From an uncultured Schlesneria sp. (lineage in GTDB: Bacteria > Planctomycetota > Planctomycetia > Planctomycetales > Planctomycetaceae): 64,000 nucleotides of DNA. The notes below the pieces were generated by a model. It saw only the letters and a list, made by a program, of their open reading frames with translations. It was not told the DNA's origin and ran no database searches. Shown here one piece after another: positions 56,280 through 64,000 of the stretch (positions are counted from its first letter, which is position 1; the number at the start of each line of letters is the position of its first letter). The DNA is taken from NCBI GenBank assembly GCA_903871875.1, contig CAIQIR010000059.1:1-64000 (forward strand), given 5' to 3'. The translations under genes were made by a program, and so were the position numbers.

Positions 56280-57914
56280 CTATTGAACGGCAGGTGCCCT
56301 CTGGATATCGGCGTTGAACAGGTTAATCAGGTCGATCCCAAAATCCAGATGAAAATCGATGCCCGTCGTCCCTTTCGGAGCGAGTTTGACGTTCAAGACA
56401 TCCCCCGATTCGCCGGCCAACGCTTCCGCGCGTTCGATCAGGGCCTGATCGTCCTGTTCGATCAATGTGACGAGTGTCGCGGGTTTGACTCGCAACGAAA
56501 TCGGAGGTTCCGAGTTCGCGGCTTTCTTTCCGGATTGATCCAGGGCCTTCTTCAGAGCTTCCAGATTACCGCCTCCCAACGAAAGCCACAGGCTGTCGGT
56601 CCGAATCGCCAGGTGTGACGGGTCGGATCCGAACATGGCCGTTTGTTTGTCGTTCAGGTCGGGCGTAATGGCATGAATCCGGGCTCCGGCATGCTTGGCG
56701 ACATCGGGCTTGATCTTGGCCAGGTCAGGACTTTCCTTGGACAATTTGAGAATGTCGTCGAGCAACTTACCGGCGTCATCCCCTTTGGCCACTTTCGCGC
56801 CACCGATCACACGAACAGTGTCTTCGTCGCCTTGTTCGAACACGATGACCGCGCTCAACGAGCCTGTCTTCACGGTTGCCTGGGCGATGTTGAACAGGCG
56901 ATTGGTGACGTCTTTCGCGGCCTTGCGGTCGGCGTCGTCCTCCAGCTTTGGATCCTTGTCGATTTCGGCGTCGGCCGTTTTTCGCATGCCTTCGATCAAC
57001 TCGTCATACTCTTTAAACAGCCCGGTCGTCGGCAGCGTCATGATCAATTGCAATGGCGCATCATCGGAAGTCACGGCCGCGAATGTGGGTGTGGTCTTAC
57101 CGTAGATAGCCAAGGCATGTGCGAGCGGTGTTTTCGGTTTGCCAGTCAGACCGAGATCCAATCCGATCACTCTCGATTCGCTGTCGACATCCAGTCCGAA
57201 CGTCAGCTTATCACCGTCATTGACGACCGACTTGATGGTGCCGAGCATGCCGTCAAAGCCCAGTTTTCGACCAACGGCTTCGGCATCGTTCTCGGGTTCG
57301 GGTTGTTCCTGAAGTCCCTGTCGGGCTCCTTGTTCCGCCACTCCCAAATACGTGTCTTTCGCCTGTTGGGGAATGCTGCTCAGATTCAAATCGAAGGCAA
57401 TATCGTATTCGGTGTTCGCAATTTTTGCGGGGTCGGACAGATCGGTCAGTCCCTCTTTGGCGGTGCTGATATAGCAGTAATCGTTGGCAAACTTGGCGAA
57501 CAGCGGCAGGCCTTGCACGGTCAGCGACCACTGTCCGTCGTCATCTTTCAGGTCGGGGGCCAGCTTCTTGAGCAAGTCTTTGAACTCGTCTTCGTCCGAG
57601 ATGGGCAGGAACACCACGACCGTTCCCATGTTGTCGGGTTCAGATTCGACCAGGTTCCAATAAAGGCCCAGCGTTTTTTCTCGATCGACGCCCGACAGCC
57701 CCGCACCACCCGTCAGAGCCTTGATGTTCTGTTCAGCGACTTCCTTCAATCCTTCCTGACCGACATTGCTGCCGATGAAATCGGCGTCGTCCAGGATTTC
57801 TTCAATGCTTTTCAGACTCACAACCACGGCGGGCGCCGCGGCTTGAAGGGGGAGCACCATCCCGATGATCAGTCCCAGCATGAAAGCCGTCTGCAGAAAC
57901 CCCGAACGGTTCAT
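56280..57914 (-). CDS. Secreted protein of unknown function, 544 aa
   Basis: Signal peptide (FMLGLIIGMVLPLQAAA) followed by an acidic protein with repeated alpha/beta segments (VVVFLPISDEDEFKDLLKKLAPDLKDDDGQWSL, HALAIYGKTTPTFAAVTSDD, TDSLWLSLGGGNLEALKKAL). Length and pattern resemble a planctomycete-specific family of periplasmic proteins, but I cannot assign a domain or function. It has its own downstream terminator and is a single gene. Confidence 0.75.
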   Translation of the reverse strand: MNRSGFLQTAFMLGLIIGMVLPLQAAAPAVVVSLKSIEEILDDADFIGSNVGQEGLKEVAEQNIKALTGGAGLSGVDREKTLGLYWNLVESEPDNMGTVVVFLPISDEDEFKDLLKKLAPDLKDDDGQWSLTVQGLPLFAKFANDYCYISTAKEGLTDLSDPAKIANTEYDIAFDLNLSSIPQQAKDTYLGVAEQGARQGLQEQPEPENDAEAVGRKLGFDGMLGTIKSVVNDGDKLTFGLDVDSESRVIGLDLGLTGKPKTPLAHALAIYGKTTPTFAAVTSDDAPLQLIMTLPTTGLFKEYDELIEGMRKTADAEIDKDPKLEDDADRKAAKDVTNRLFNIAQATVKTGSLSAVIVFEQGDEDTVRVIGGAKVAKGDDAGKLLDDILKLSKESPDLAKIKPDVAKHAGARIHAITPDLNDKQTAMFGSDPSHLAIRTDSLWLSLGGGNLEALKKALDQSGKKAANSEPPISLRVKPATLVTLIEQDDQALIERAEALAGESGDVLNVKLAPKGTTGIDFHLDFGIDLINLFNADIQRAPAVQ

Positions 57915-58233
57915 TACACAAATCCTTTATTGAGAATCGCCAGTGGGCAGGAGGGGAATCGGGGCATGAATGCATCGGTCCGATTCCGCGTTAACTTAGT
58001 AGGTTGGTTCTTCGTCCGATCGCATGATCCTCGTCTACCAAGTCGATCCACGAATCTTTCGATTCGGACAACAGTGCACCGTTTTACGCGGGACGGTCTT
58101 GTTTTCATAGTCGACAGGAGTGAAGTTGATAGGGATCGGTCCAACCATCGCAGAAGGGTGATGCGAAAAACAAGATTGGCATGACAGGTTCGGGACCACG
58201 GGTGTCGCGGAAAACGCCGACAGTCAATAAAAA

Positions 58234-58264
58234 AAGGGCGTTCCCCGAATTGAGGAACGCCCTT
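58234..58264 (-). terminator. Rho-independent terminator of the Asp-box gene
   Basis: A perfect 11-bp stem (AAGGGCGTTCC with GGAACGCCCTT), 9-nt loop. On the minus strand it is followed by a T-tract (TTTTTTATT), 50 nt after the stop codon at 58317. Confidence 0.92.
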
Positions 58265-58316
58265 GTCAGGCGAAAATTTCGCGGGGATTTTGTTCCCGCC
58301 TCGACAACCAGACCAC

Positions 58317-59516
58317 TTATTTGGGGACCCGACTGGGATCCCAGATCGTGGCGGCGACATAGCGATCACTTGTCGGTTGATCATGGAAATAGTACGTCGA
58401 CACGATCTTGCCATCGGGTCGCTGGATGCTGGCCGGATAGCCGATGTCGCGTCCGCCGCCGTTGCCTCGCAAGGTCAATTCCGGACCCCAAGTTCGGCCA
58501 CCGTCATTGCTCAATCGAGCGCGCATTTCATACGGTTCGGCGCGGAGACCATAAACAAGACAGACCCGCCCATCCGCTAGCCGAAGCATGCTGGGGGGAT
58601 TTCCTTCGCCCAGATCTGGCGCAGGGGTTGAGTCGAGTTTCCAGCTCTGCCCGTTATCGGTGGAACGATAGGAATCGATCCAGGCGCGCTTTTCGTCGCG
58701 GCATCGGATGGTCACCAGCAGTTCTGATGTCCCCAGCCGGATCGCTGATGGCATGATGGCGTAACCGTCTTTCGGATCGTCACCGATCCAGGCTACAAAC
58801 TGCCAGGTCTTCGCACCGTCCGTCGTTCGCGCACAGAACACGCGGCCTTCCTCGTGATCGGGCTTTCCTGCCGTGAGGAATACAAAACAATCGTGTGGTC
58901 CGTTGACGATATAGGTGGTTCTGGCCGCGATTCCGATGGGCTTGCCATCGGGGTCATTGACTGTCAGCCGGAACGGCCCGTGCCACTTCTTGCCGCGGTC
59001 GGTCGAATAAGAGAACCGCGAGGGGCCGATGTGATGGTCGGTCATCCGTAGCGTCATGATGAAATTGGGATTCGTGAAATCGAGCCCGCCCGGACAATCT
59101 TGCCAGGGCTTTTCTTTCAACCACGGCGGTGCGATGCCGTGCAGCATGGCTCCCGCGGGAATCAACGCACCCTGCTCCGAAGGATTCTCGACCTTCCAGG
59201 TTTTGCCGCCGTCGAGACTGCGGGCCAGCAGATGTTCTTCCGGCTTTTCACGATCGATCGCGTGGCGATTGGGGCCGAGGTCTTTCGTGTCCCCGGCCGC
59301 AAATCCGACCAGGATTTCATTATTGTCCCACGACCAAATGCCATGATTGGCCGGCCAGCCACCGAACCGCTTGGGGACCGCATAGATATTCGAATGTTCG
59401 ACGACGACATTCGGGATCGCACTGCTGGGACGATCTTCCGCCGAGAGGAATGTCGCACAACAGCCGAACAATGCCACGAACAGACCTGCCATTTTCAATG
59501 GCCATCGATACTTCAT
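58317..59516 (-). CDS. Secreted sialidase-like protein with Asp-box repeats
   Basis: 399 aa from the ATG at 59516 (GGAAGG upstream). Signal peptide (MKYRWPLKMAGLFVALFGCCATFLSA) then five Asp-boxes: SLDGGKTWKV, STDRGKKWHG, TTDGAKTWQF, STDNGQSWKL, SNDGGRTWGP. This is the six-bladed BNR fold. The arginine triad of true sialidases cannot be established, so substrate is unknown. An exported glycan-acting enzyme or binder is likely. Confidence 0.82.
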   Translation of the reverse strand: MKYRWPLKMAGLFVALFGCCATFLSAEDRPSSAIPNVVVEHSNIYAVPKRFGGWPANHGIWSWDNNEILVGFAAGDTKDLGPNRHAIDREKPEEHLLARSLDGGKTWKVENPSEQGALIPAGAMLHGIAPPWLKEKPWQDCPGGLDFTNPNFIMTLRMTDHHIGPSRFSYSTDRGKKWHGPFRLTVNDPDGKPIGIAARTTYIVNGPHDCFVFLTAGKPDHEEGRVFCARTTDGAKTWQFVAWIGDDPKDGYAIMPSAIRLGTSELLVTIRCRDEKRAWIDSYRSTDNGQSWKLDSTPAPDLGEGNPPSMLRLADGRVCLVYGLRAEPYEMRARLSNDGGRTWGPELTLRGNGGGRDIGYPASIQRPDGKIVSTYYFHDQPTSDRYVAATIWDPSRVPK

Positions 59517-59725
59517 TTCAAACCTTCCTAATTCGGATTGGACCCTGTTCAGGGTTGCCGCGATAAGGGAATCCGCAAGCGCCGGTATTTTCGCCTCTCG
59601 GCGTCCCCATTGATCTGGGATTCTAGCCAAACTGTGTGCCGTATTCGACCAGCCAGCCTGGGCGTAGGAGGGCCCTGCGGATAGTTCTCGTGAGAGCGTC
59701 TTCTGGCAATCGTTTGCGCGTTAGA

Positions 59726-59762
59726 AAGAAAGCCGGGGGCAATGCTGCACCCCGGCTTTCTT
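59726..59762. terminator. Perfect 13-bp hairpin, terminator of the acyl-CoA dehydrogenase operon
   Basis: AAGAAAGCCGGGG pairs with CCCCGGCTTTCTT around an 11-nt loop. The A/T-rich ends of the stem give U-rich sequence in both directions; it lies 46 nt after the acyl-CoA dehydrogenase stop (minus). Confidence 0.8.
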
Positions 59763-59807
59763 CGACTGTCGATCAAAAATCTCAGACCGCCAACTCGGCG
59801 GATCGAT

Positions 59808-61574
59808 TTAACCTCCGACCAACGCTGGATAGCTGCCGACTTCGCACAGTCGTTTGGCGATGCTTCGGCGAAGTTCGACCACATTCAGTGGTGTCCAGGT
59901 CAGCAAGTGCCGAGACAGTTTCAGGTATTGATGGAATTCCTCGCCCGTGCTGCAGGCAGCGAGTACCGTCGCGGCGCTTTTCTCCATGCGAGAAACACTG
60001 TCGTTCATCAACGCCAAGGTCAGGTCGGTCATCGTATTTGCCGCCGCCCCCTTGCCCTTGGCTTTCAGAGTTCGCAGCAGCGCACTTTCGTCCAGGTAGA
60101 TCTCGATGATTACGTCGCTGATTGCCGCGAGGACTTCCTGCTGCTCGGCCAGTTTTTCGCCGAACTTCTTGGCGGCAAGGCCGGTCAGCGCCAACGCCAG
60201 TAGTTTCGCACCCTTCAGCAGCGATTCCACTTTTTGCAATGGTTCCGCATCTTTCGCGGCGGGCACGAACTTGTCAGGTGCCGCGGTTGGCAACGCGAAG
60301 CGACCTCGCTGAACGCGACGCAGCAGCGTACTGGTGATGAACAACCGGTTGATTTCGTTGGTCCCTTCGAAGATGCGGTTGATGCGGGCATCTCGAACCG
60401 AACGGGCAGGAGTGAATTCTTCGGTGAATCCATATCCGCCGTGAATTTGCAGCGTTTCGTCCGTCACATAGAACAGGACTTCACTGCAGGCCACCTTGAT
60501 GATCGAACATTCCACGGCGAGCTCTTCCATGCCGCGAGGGAAGGCAGGCGTTGTCAGGTCCATCGTTTCGCCCGTGGCCATCACGGCATCGATCATCGAA
60601 GCGGTGCGATAGGTCGTGCTATCGACGGCGAAGATGCGAGCTGCCATGTCACCCAGCTTCTGCTGGATCAGGCCGAACGAGGTGAGCGGACGTCCGAACT
60701 GATGACGTTCCAGCGCATACTTAGTCGCAGTCCGCAGGCTGTCGGCCGAACCGCCGACGGTGCCGGCCCCCAGACCGAAGCGACCGAAATTGAGAATGTT
60801 GAAGGCGATGTAAGCACCCTTACCGACGCCGCCCAGTACGTTTTCGACGGGCACCTGAGCATTTTCCAGAATGACGCGCCGTGTCGACGACGTCTTGATG
60901 CCCAGCTTGTGTTCTTCCTTACCGAACGAAACACCGGGGAAGGTGCGTTCGACCAGGAAGGCGGTGACATGTTCGCCGTCGACTTTGGCAAACACGGTGA
61001 ACAGATCGGCCCAACCGGCGTTGGTGATCCACATCTTCGCGCCGTTCAGCAGGTAGTGTTTTCCGTCCGGCGAGAGTGTGGCCTTGGTTTTCATCCCCAA
61101 TGCGTCAGAGCCCGACCCTGCCTCACTCAGGCAGTACGCGGCCATCAGTTCACCAGTGGCCAACCGCGGCAGATACTTCTGCTTTTGTTCCGGCGTACCG
61201 AAGTACATCGTCGGCATGCCGCCGATCCCGGTGTGAGCACCACAGGTAACGCCGAAGCCGCCCAGGCGGGACAATTGCATTGCGACCCCGGTCGTGGCCA
61301 CTTTGCCGAGACCCAACCCGCCGTACTCTTCGGGAAATTCGAGGGCATGCAGTCCCAGTTCACCCAGCTGTTTGAAGAGCTTGACCGCCAGTCCCGGTTC
61401 CTGATGTTCCAGCGCTTCCAGGCGGGTGAACACTTCCTTGTCCATGAACTTTTCGACGCTCTCGGTAATCTGCCGTTCTTCGGTCGACAGATCTTCTGGC
61501 GTGTAGACCAGATTGGGGTCGGTGTCGCTCAGCAGGAAATGTCCGCCGGTCAGATGGGGTGGCAACGGTTTCAT
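59808..61574 (-). CDS. Acyl-CoA dehydrogenase (very-long-chain/FadE-like)
   Basis: 588 aa from the ATG at 61574. Complete acyl-CoA dehydrogenase fold: CLSEAGSGSDALG, WITNAGWADLFTVFAKV, the FAD-binding ALERHQFGRPLTSFGLIQQKL and QIHGGYGFTEEF, and catalytic Glu in RIFEGTNEINR. A helical C-terminal extension of about 150 residues as in VLCAD-type enzymes. It oxidises acyl-CoA and passes electrons to ETF. Last gene of the operon that also encodes EtfA and its membrane acceptor. Confidence 0.93.
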   Translation of the reverse strand: MKPLPPHLTGGHFLLSDTDPNLVYTPEDLSTEERQITESVEKFMDKEVFTRLEALEHQEPGLAVKLFKQLGELGLHALEFPEEYGGLGLGKVATTGVAMQLSRLGGFGVTCGAHTGIGGMPTMYFGTPEQKQKYLPRLATGELMAAYCLSEAGSGSDALGMKTKATLSPDGKHYLLNGAKMWITNAGWADLFTVFAKVDGEHVTAFLVERTFPGVSFGKEEHKLGIKTSSTRRVILENAQVPVENVLGGVGKGAYIAFNILNFGRFGLGAGTVGGSADSLRTATKYALERHQFGRPLTSFGLIQQKLGDMAARIFAVDSTTYRTASMIDAVMATGETMDLTTPAFPRGMEELAVECSIIKVACSEVLFYVTDETLQIHGGYGFTEEFTPARSVRDARINRIFEGTNEINRLFITSTLLRRVQRGRFALPTAAPDKFVPAAKDAEPLQKVESLLKGAKLLALALTGLAAKKFGEKLAEQQEVLAAISDVIIEIYLDESALLRTLKAKGKGAAANTMTDLTLALMNDSVSRMEKSAATVLAACSTGEEFHQYLKLSRHLLTWTPLNVVELRRSIAKRLCEVGSYPALVGG

Positions 61575-61677
61575 AGTCGAACTCTCTTTGAACGGAACGC
61601 CGTACGGGTCAAGGAAGGAAAGTAAAGTGGAGCAAGTATAACAATCCCCCACAGGAAATTGCTGTTTAGTCGTCTGG

Positions 61678-62487
61678 TCAAAAACCAAGTCGCTCGATCA
61701 GGATTTCGGCCACATCCAAAACCCGGGCCTGACTTTCTTGAGCCGCGACACCATCAGTCAACATGGTCAAACAGAAGGGACATCCCACGGCGACGGTCTG
61801 GGCTCCCGTGGCGAGTGCTTCGCCAGCTCTGGAGGTCGAAACACGCTGCTGGGGTGATTCTTCCATCCACATGCGCCCGCCGCCCGCGCCGCAGCAGGAT
61901 GTTTTTTCGCGGCAGCGACTCATTTCGCGGATTCCGCCATCGGCCGACTGAGCCAGTACCGCTCCCAAGACTTCGCGTGGTTCTTCATGGATGCCATTGA
62001 CCCGCGCCAGATAGCACGGATCGTGATAGGTCACTCCGCTTTGCAGCGATGCGGGAAGCTCTCCCTCGATCTTCAGTCGTCCGTCGCGAAGCAATGTTGC
62101 CAGAAATTGCGTGTGATGCACCACTTCATACTGACCACCAAACTGCGAATAGTCTTTCAGCAGTGCATTCACACAATGCGGGCAATGCGCGATAATTTTC
62201 CGGACGTTGTACTTGGACAGCGTTGCGATGTTGGCTTCGGCCAGTTCCTGGAACAGGAATTCGTCACCCAGCCGCCGCGCAGAATCACCGGTACATTTTT
62301 CTTCTTTACCGAGAATCGCGAAGTTGACTTTGGCGGCGTTCAGCAGCTTGACCATGGCTCGTGCCACGCGCTGCGCCCGTCGGTCATACGAGGCGGCGCA
62401 ACCGATCCAGTACAGAATCTCAAATTGAGGATTCTGCTTGACGGTCGGCGCCGTGACGGTGGGAACATCCAATTGATTTTCAGCCAT
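61678..62487 (-). CDS. CCG-domain (HdrB-like) Fe-S protein, probable ETF:quinone oxidoreductase component
   Basis: 269 aa from the ATG at 62487. Two CCG-type cysteine motifs: first Cys30/65/102/105 (IGCAA, CTGD, HCPHC), second Cys158/198/199/236/239 (HDPCYL, SCCGAGGG, CPFC). These bind a [4Fe-4S] centre in heterodisulfide-reductase-like proteins. The start lies 7 nt after the stop of the membrane Fe-S gene, so it probably forms with it a split version of the fused NarI-ferredoxin-CCG proteins (EtfD-like). Confidence 0.85.
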   Translation of the reverse strand: MAENQLDVPTVTAPTVKQNPQFEILYWIGCAASYDRRAQRVARAMVKLLNAAKVNFAILGKEEKCTGDSARRLGDEFLFQELAEANIATLSKYNVRKIIAHCPHCVNALLKDYSQFGGQYEVVHHTQFLATLLRDGRLKIEGELPASLQSGVTYHDPCYLARVNGIHEEPREVLGAVLAQSADGGIREMSRCREKTSCCGAGGGRMWMEESPQQRVSTSRAGEALATGAQTVAVGCPFCLTMLTDGVAAQESQARVLDVAEILIERLGF

Positions 62488-62494
62488 GGGGTGC

Positions 62495-63784
62495 TCAGTC
62501 TGGTTGGGATGTCGATGTGCTTTGCATCCAGTTCGCGCGTTCGTCCTGAGGGAAGCCCCAGGGATTAGCACTGGACTGCATTCGGCGAAGTGCGGTCGCC
62601 GCTGTGCCGCTCAGGCCACCTTCGCTGGTCAGATGCCGACGCAAATCGAGAATCAACGACAGTTGATCGATACGAACCGGACAGACAAACACGCAAGCGC
62701 TGCACGCCGTGCAGGACCAGAGTGTCTCCGCTTCGATGACTTCGTGGGGATTCAGCGGAGCATCCACGGCGACATCGGGCAGACGCTCCATGACCGACTT
62801 CAAATCCTGGATCACCTTTTTCGGCGATAACGGTTTGTGGGTTGCAAAGGCCGGACAGACATCTTCACAGCGTCCACATTCCATGCAGGCATCGAGACTC
62901 AGCAGCTGTTGAGTGTTCAGATGCCGAATATCACTGACACCGATCCGGCCGTCTCGTTCGGCCTCTTCCAATGTGACCGGTTTCAATTGACCCAGTACGG
63001 GTTTCGACAAAAACAAATTCATCGGACCGGCGATGAAGTGGAACAAGCGAGTGAATGGAATCGCGGCAATGAATCCGAAGACCAACAGCGAGTGCAGCCA
63101 CCAGACACCCAGATGGGCCGCGCGGGCCTGCGACTCGGTCCAATGGCTCATCATCGATGCCAGCCAATATCCGACCGGCGAACAACGTGCGCCGATCCCT
63201 ACCGGCTGTTGCCAAACCATGCGGAGCGCTTCCACGGCATAGCCCGTGAGGCCGATCGCCAGAAACAATGCCAGTACCAGCCAGTCGCTGGGGCGATGTC
63301 CGACACTGGGCGGCTTCCACAACCGTCGACCGGCGAACAAGACGGTGCCCAGCAGAAAGAGAATGCCGAACAGATCGAGTGTGAATTCGTAGATGACATA
63401 GTAGATACCATGATGGAAGCTCAAGTTCTTCGAGACCATTTCGGCCAGATGATTCACTTCCAGCAGGGTCGTGCCGAGCAGCAGCATCATGAATCCGGCG
63501 AACAGCCCTGCGTGCGCCCAACTGGGCAGACCGCGACCGCGGACTCGTTGCTGACCCAGACCATCGACAAAGAGGCGCCTCAGACCCGGAGCAATGTTGG
63601 CGAAAATCTGCGACAGGCGACCCGTGAACAACTGGCGAAAGTGGATCGGCTGCCCGTACTGCCAAAGTCGGGCGCGACGCCAGACACCATAAACGAACAC
63701 GGCGACCGAAGCCGTCGCGACGAAATAGAACGCGACCTGCGACGTCGTCGAGATATTGCCGAATGTTTCGCGCGTCGGCGTCAT
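62495..63784 (-). CDS. NarI-like membrane / 2x[4Fe-4S] protein (EtfD-like, ETF acceptor)
   Basis: 429 aa. Five or six membrane helices in residues 1-250 with His candidates for haem b ligands, then two [4Fe-4S] motifs: C300xxC303xxC306xxxC310 and C358xxC361xxC364xxxC368, each followed by P. The architecture matches the N-terminal two thirds of EtfD/DsrMK-type proteins that pass electrons from ETF to menaquinone. The start overlaps the etfA stop by 4 nt (ATGA). Confidence 0.88.
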   Translation of the reverse strand: MTPTRETFGNISTTSQVAFYFVATASVAVFVYGVWRRARLWQYGQPIHFRQLFTGRLSQIFANIAPGLRRLFVDGLGQQRVRGRGLPSWAHAGLFAGFMMLLLGTTLLEVNHLAEMVSKNLSFHHGIYYVIYEFTLDLFGILFLLGTVLFAGRRLWKPPSVGHRPSDWLVLALFLAIGLTGYAVEALRMVWQQPVGIGARCSPVGYWLASMMSHWTESQARAAHLGVWWLHSLLVFGFIAAIPFTRLFHFIAGPMNLFLSKPVLGQLKPVTLEEAERDGRIGVSDIRHLNTQQLLSLDACMECGRCEDVCPAFATHKPLSPKKVIQDLKSVMERLPDVAVDAPLNPHEVIEAETLWSCTACSACVFVCPVRIDQLSLILDLRRHLTSEGGLSGTAATALRRMQSSANPWGFPQDERANWMQSTSTSQPD

Positions 63785-64000
63785 GCCTTCTCCAGTTTCG
63801 CGATCATTTCGGGCACGATCTGGTACACGTCGCCGATCAGGCCATAGTCGGCAATTTCGAAGATGGGCGCTTCGGCATCCTGATTAATCGCGACGATAAT
63901 CTTCGTATCTTTCATCCCTGCGAGATGCTGAATCGCTCCAGAAATTCCCAGTCCGATATACAAGTCGGGCGCCACGACCTTGCCGGTCTGGCCGATCTGC
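63781..64000 (-). CDS. etfA: Electron transfer flavoprotein alpha subunit (C-terminal part; gene runs off the window)
   Basis: Only the last about 72 codons are present. The FAD-binding signature [26 protein letters not shown] and the following [24 protein letters not shown] are diagnostic for EtfA. It accepts electrons from acyl-CoA dehydrogenases together with EtfB (presumably upstream, outside the window). Directly coupled to the EtfD-like gene. Confidence 0.95.
   Translation of the reverse strand, partial: QIGQTGKVVAPDLYIGLGISGAIQHLAGMKDTKIIVAINQDAEAPIFEIADYGLIGDVYQIVPEMIAKLEKA

Noticed and set aside
56643-58184. Plus-strand open frame of 513 codons
   Set aside because: It lies antisense to the secreted protein gene 56280-57914; its sequence is rich in Gln, Arg, Phe and His with no domain, typical of an antisense shadow.
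60234-61625. Plus-strand open frame of 463 codons
   Set aside because: Antisense to the acyl-CoA dehydrogenase gene, whose motifs are unambiguous.
62837-63847. Plus-strand open frame of 336 codons
   Set aside because: Antisense to the EtfD-like gene with clear Fe-S motifs; shadow composition.

Overview
The window reads as chromosomal DNA of a heterotrophic planctomycete (Planctomycetota, Planctomycetales-like). I infer this from characteristic protein architectures: a von Willebrand A protein ending in a secretin-type STN domain with the VYPVADLV motif, a coiled coil/planctomycete cytochrome c/WD40 fusion, many secreted beta-propeller and Asp-box proteins, and weak or absent Shine-Dalgarno sites with frequent GTG/TTG starts. 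I see no rRNA, tRNA, CRISPR array, insertion sequence or phage gene.

Left third (1-25 kb): after a truncated VWA/STN gene and a pseudo-receiver gene come two paralogous three-gene modules facing each other. Each has a DabA-type protein (DUF2309, zinc-binding inorganic carbon pump subunit), a DabB/NuoL-like antiporter subunit, and a second, more divergent antiporter-like subunit. Module 1 (3990-9852, +) is preceded by a small SpoIIAA-like gene and followed in the same direction by an NtrB-like kinase and an NtrC-like sigma54 activator. A good -24/-12 promoter with an upstream palindrome lies before the first gene. Module 2 (22115-16109, -) diverges from an OmpR-like regulator and its sensor kinase. 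Between the modules lie an aldolase-cupin-cupin fusion, a PAP2 phosphatase and a small hypothetical gene.

Middle (25-41 kb): mostly single genes. They encode a membrane-anchored Gfo/Idh-like protein, a secreted SMP-30-like propeller with a structured leader, the cytochrome/WD40 fusion, an outer-membrane barrel, a TolC-family protein, a tandem cyclase-family protein, a DUF58 protein, an EIIA-like/diadenylate cyclase fusion (c-di-AMP synthesis), a small lipoprotein, an M81 (MlrC-like) peptidase, a YceI-family protein and a membrane gene pair that may be one frameshifted gene.

41.5-49.4 kb: a complete F-type ATP synthase operon on the minus strand in the order atpZ-like, atpI-like, B, E, F, H, A, G, D, C, with a perfect hairpin between atpA and atpG.

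50-64 kb: secreted propellers, an SDR oxidoreductase, a CopZ-like zinc/[2Fe-2S] protein, an ECF sigma factor with a membrane anti-sigma protein, a planctomycete-type secreted protein, an Asp-box sialidase-like protein, and at the right edge a fatty-acid oxidation electron-transfer operon (etfA, membrane Fe-S/NarI-like protein, CCG-domain protein, acyl-CoA dehydrogenase).

The most interesting theme is the pair of proton-coupled Dab-type modules, each with two antiporter-like subunits and its own two-component system, in a stretch with no visible RuBisCO or carboxysome gene.
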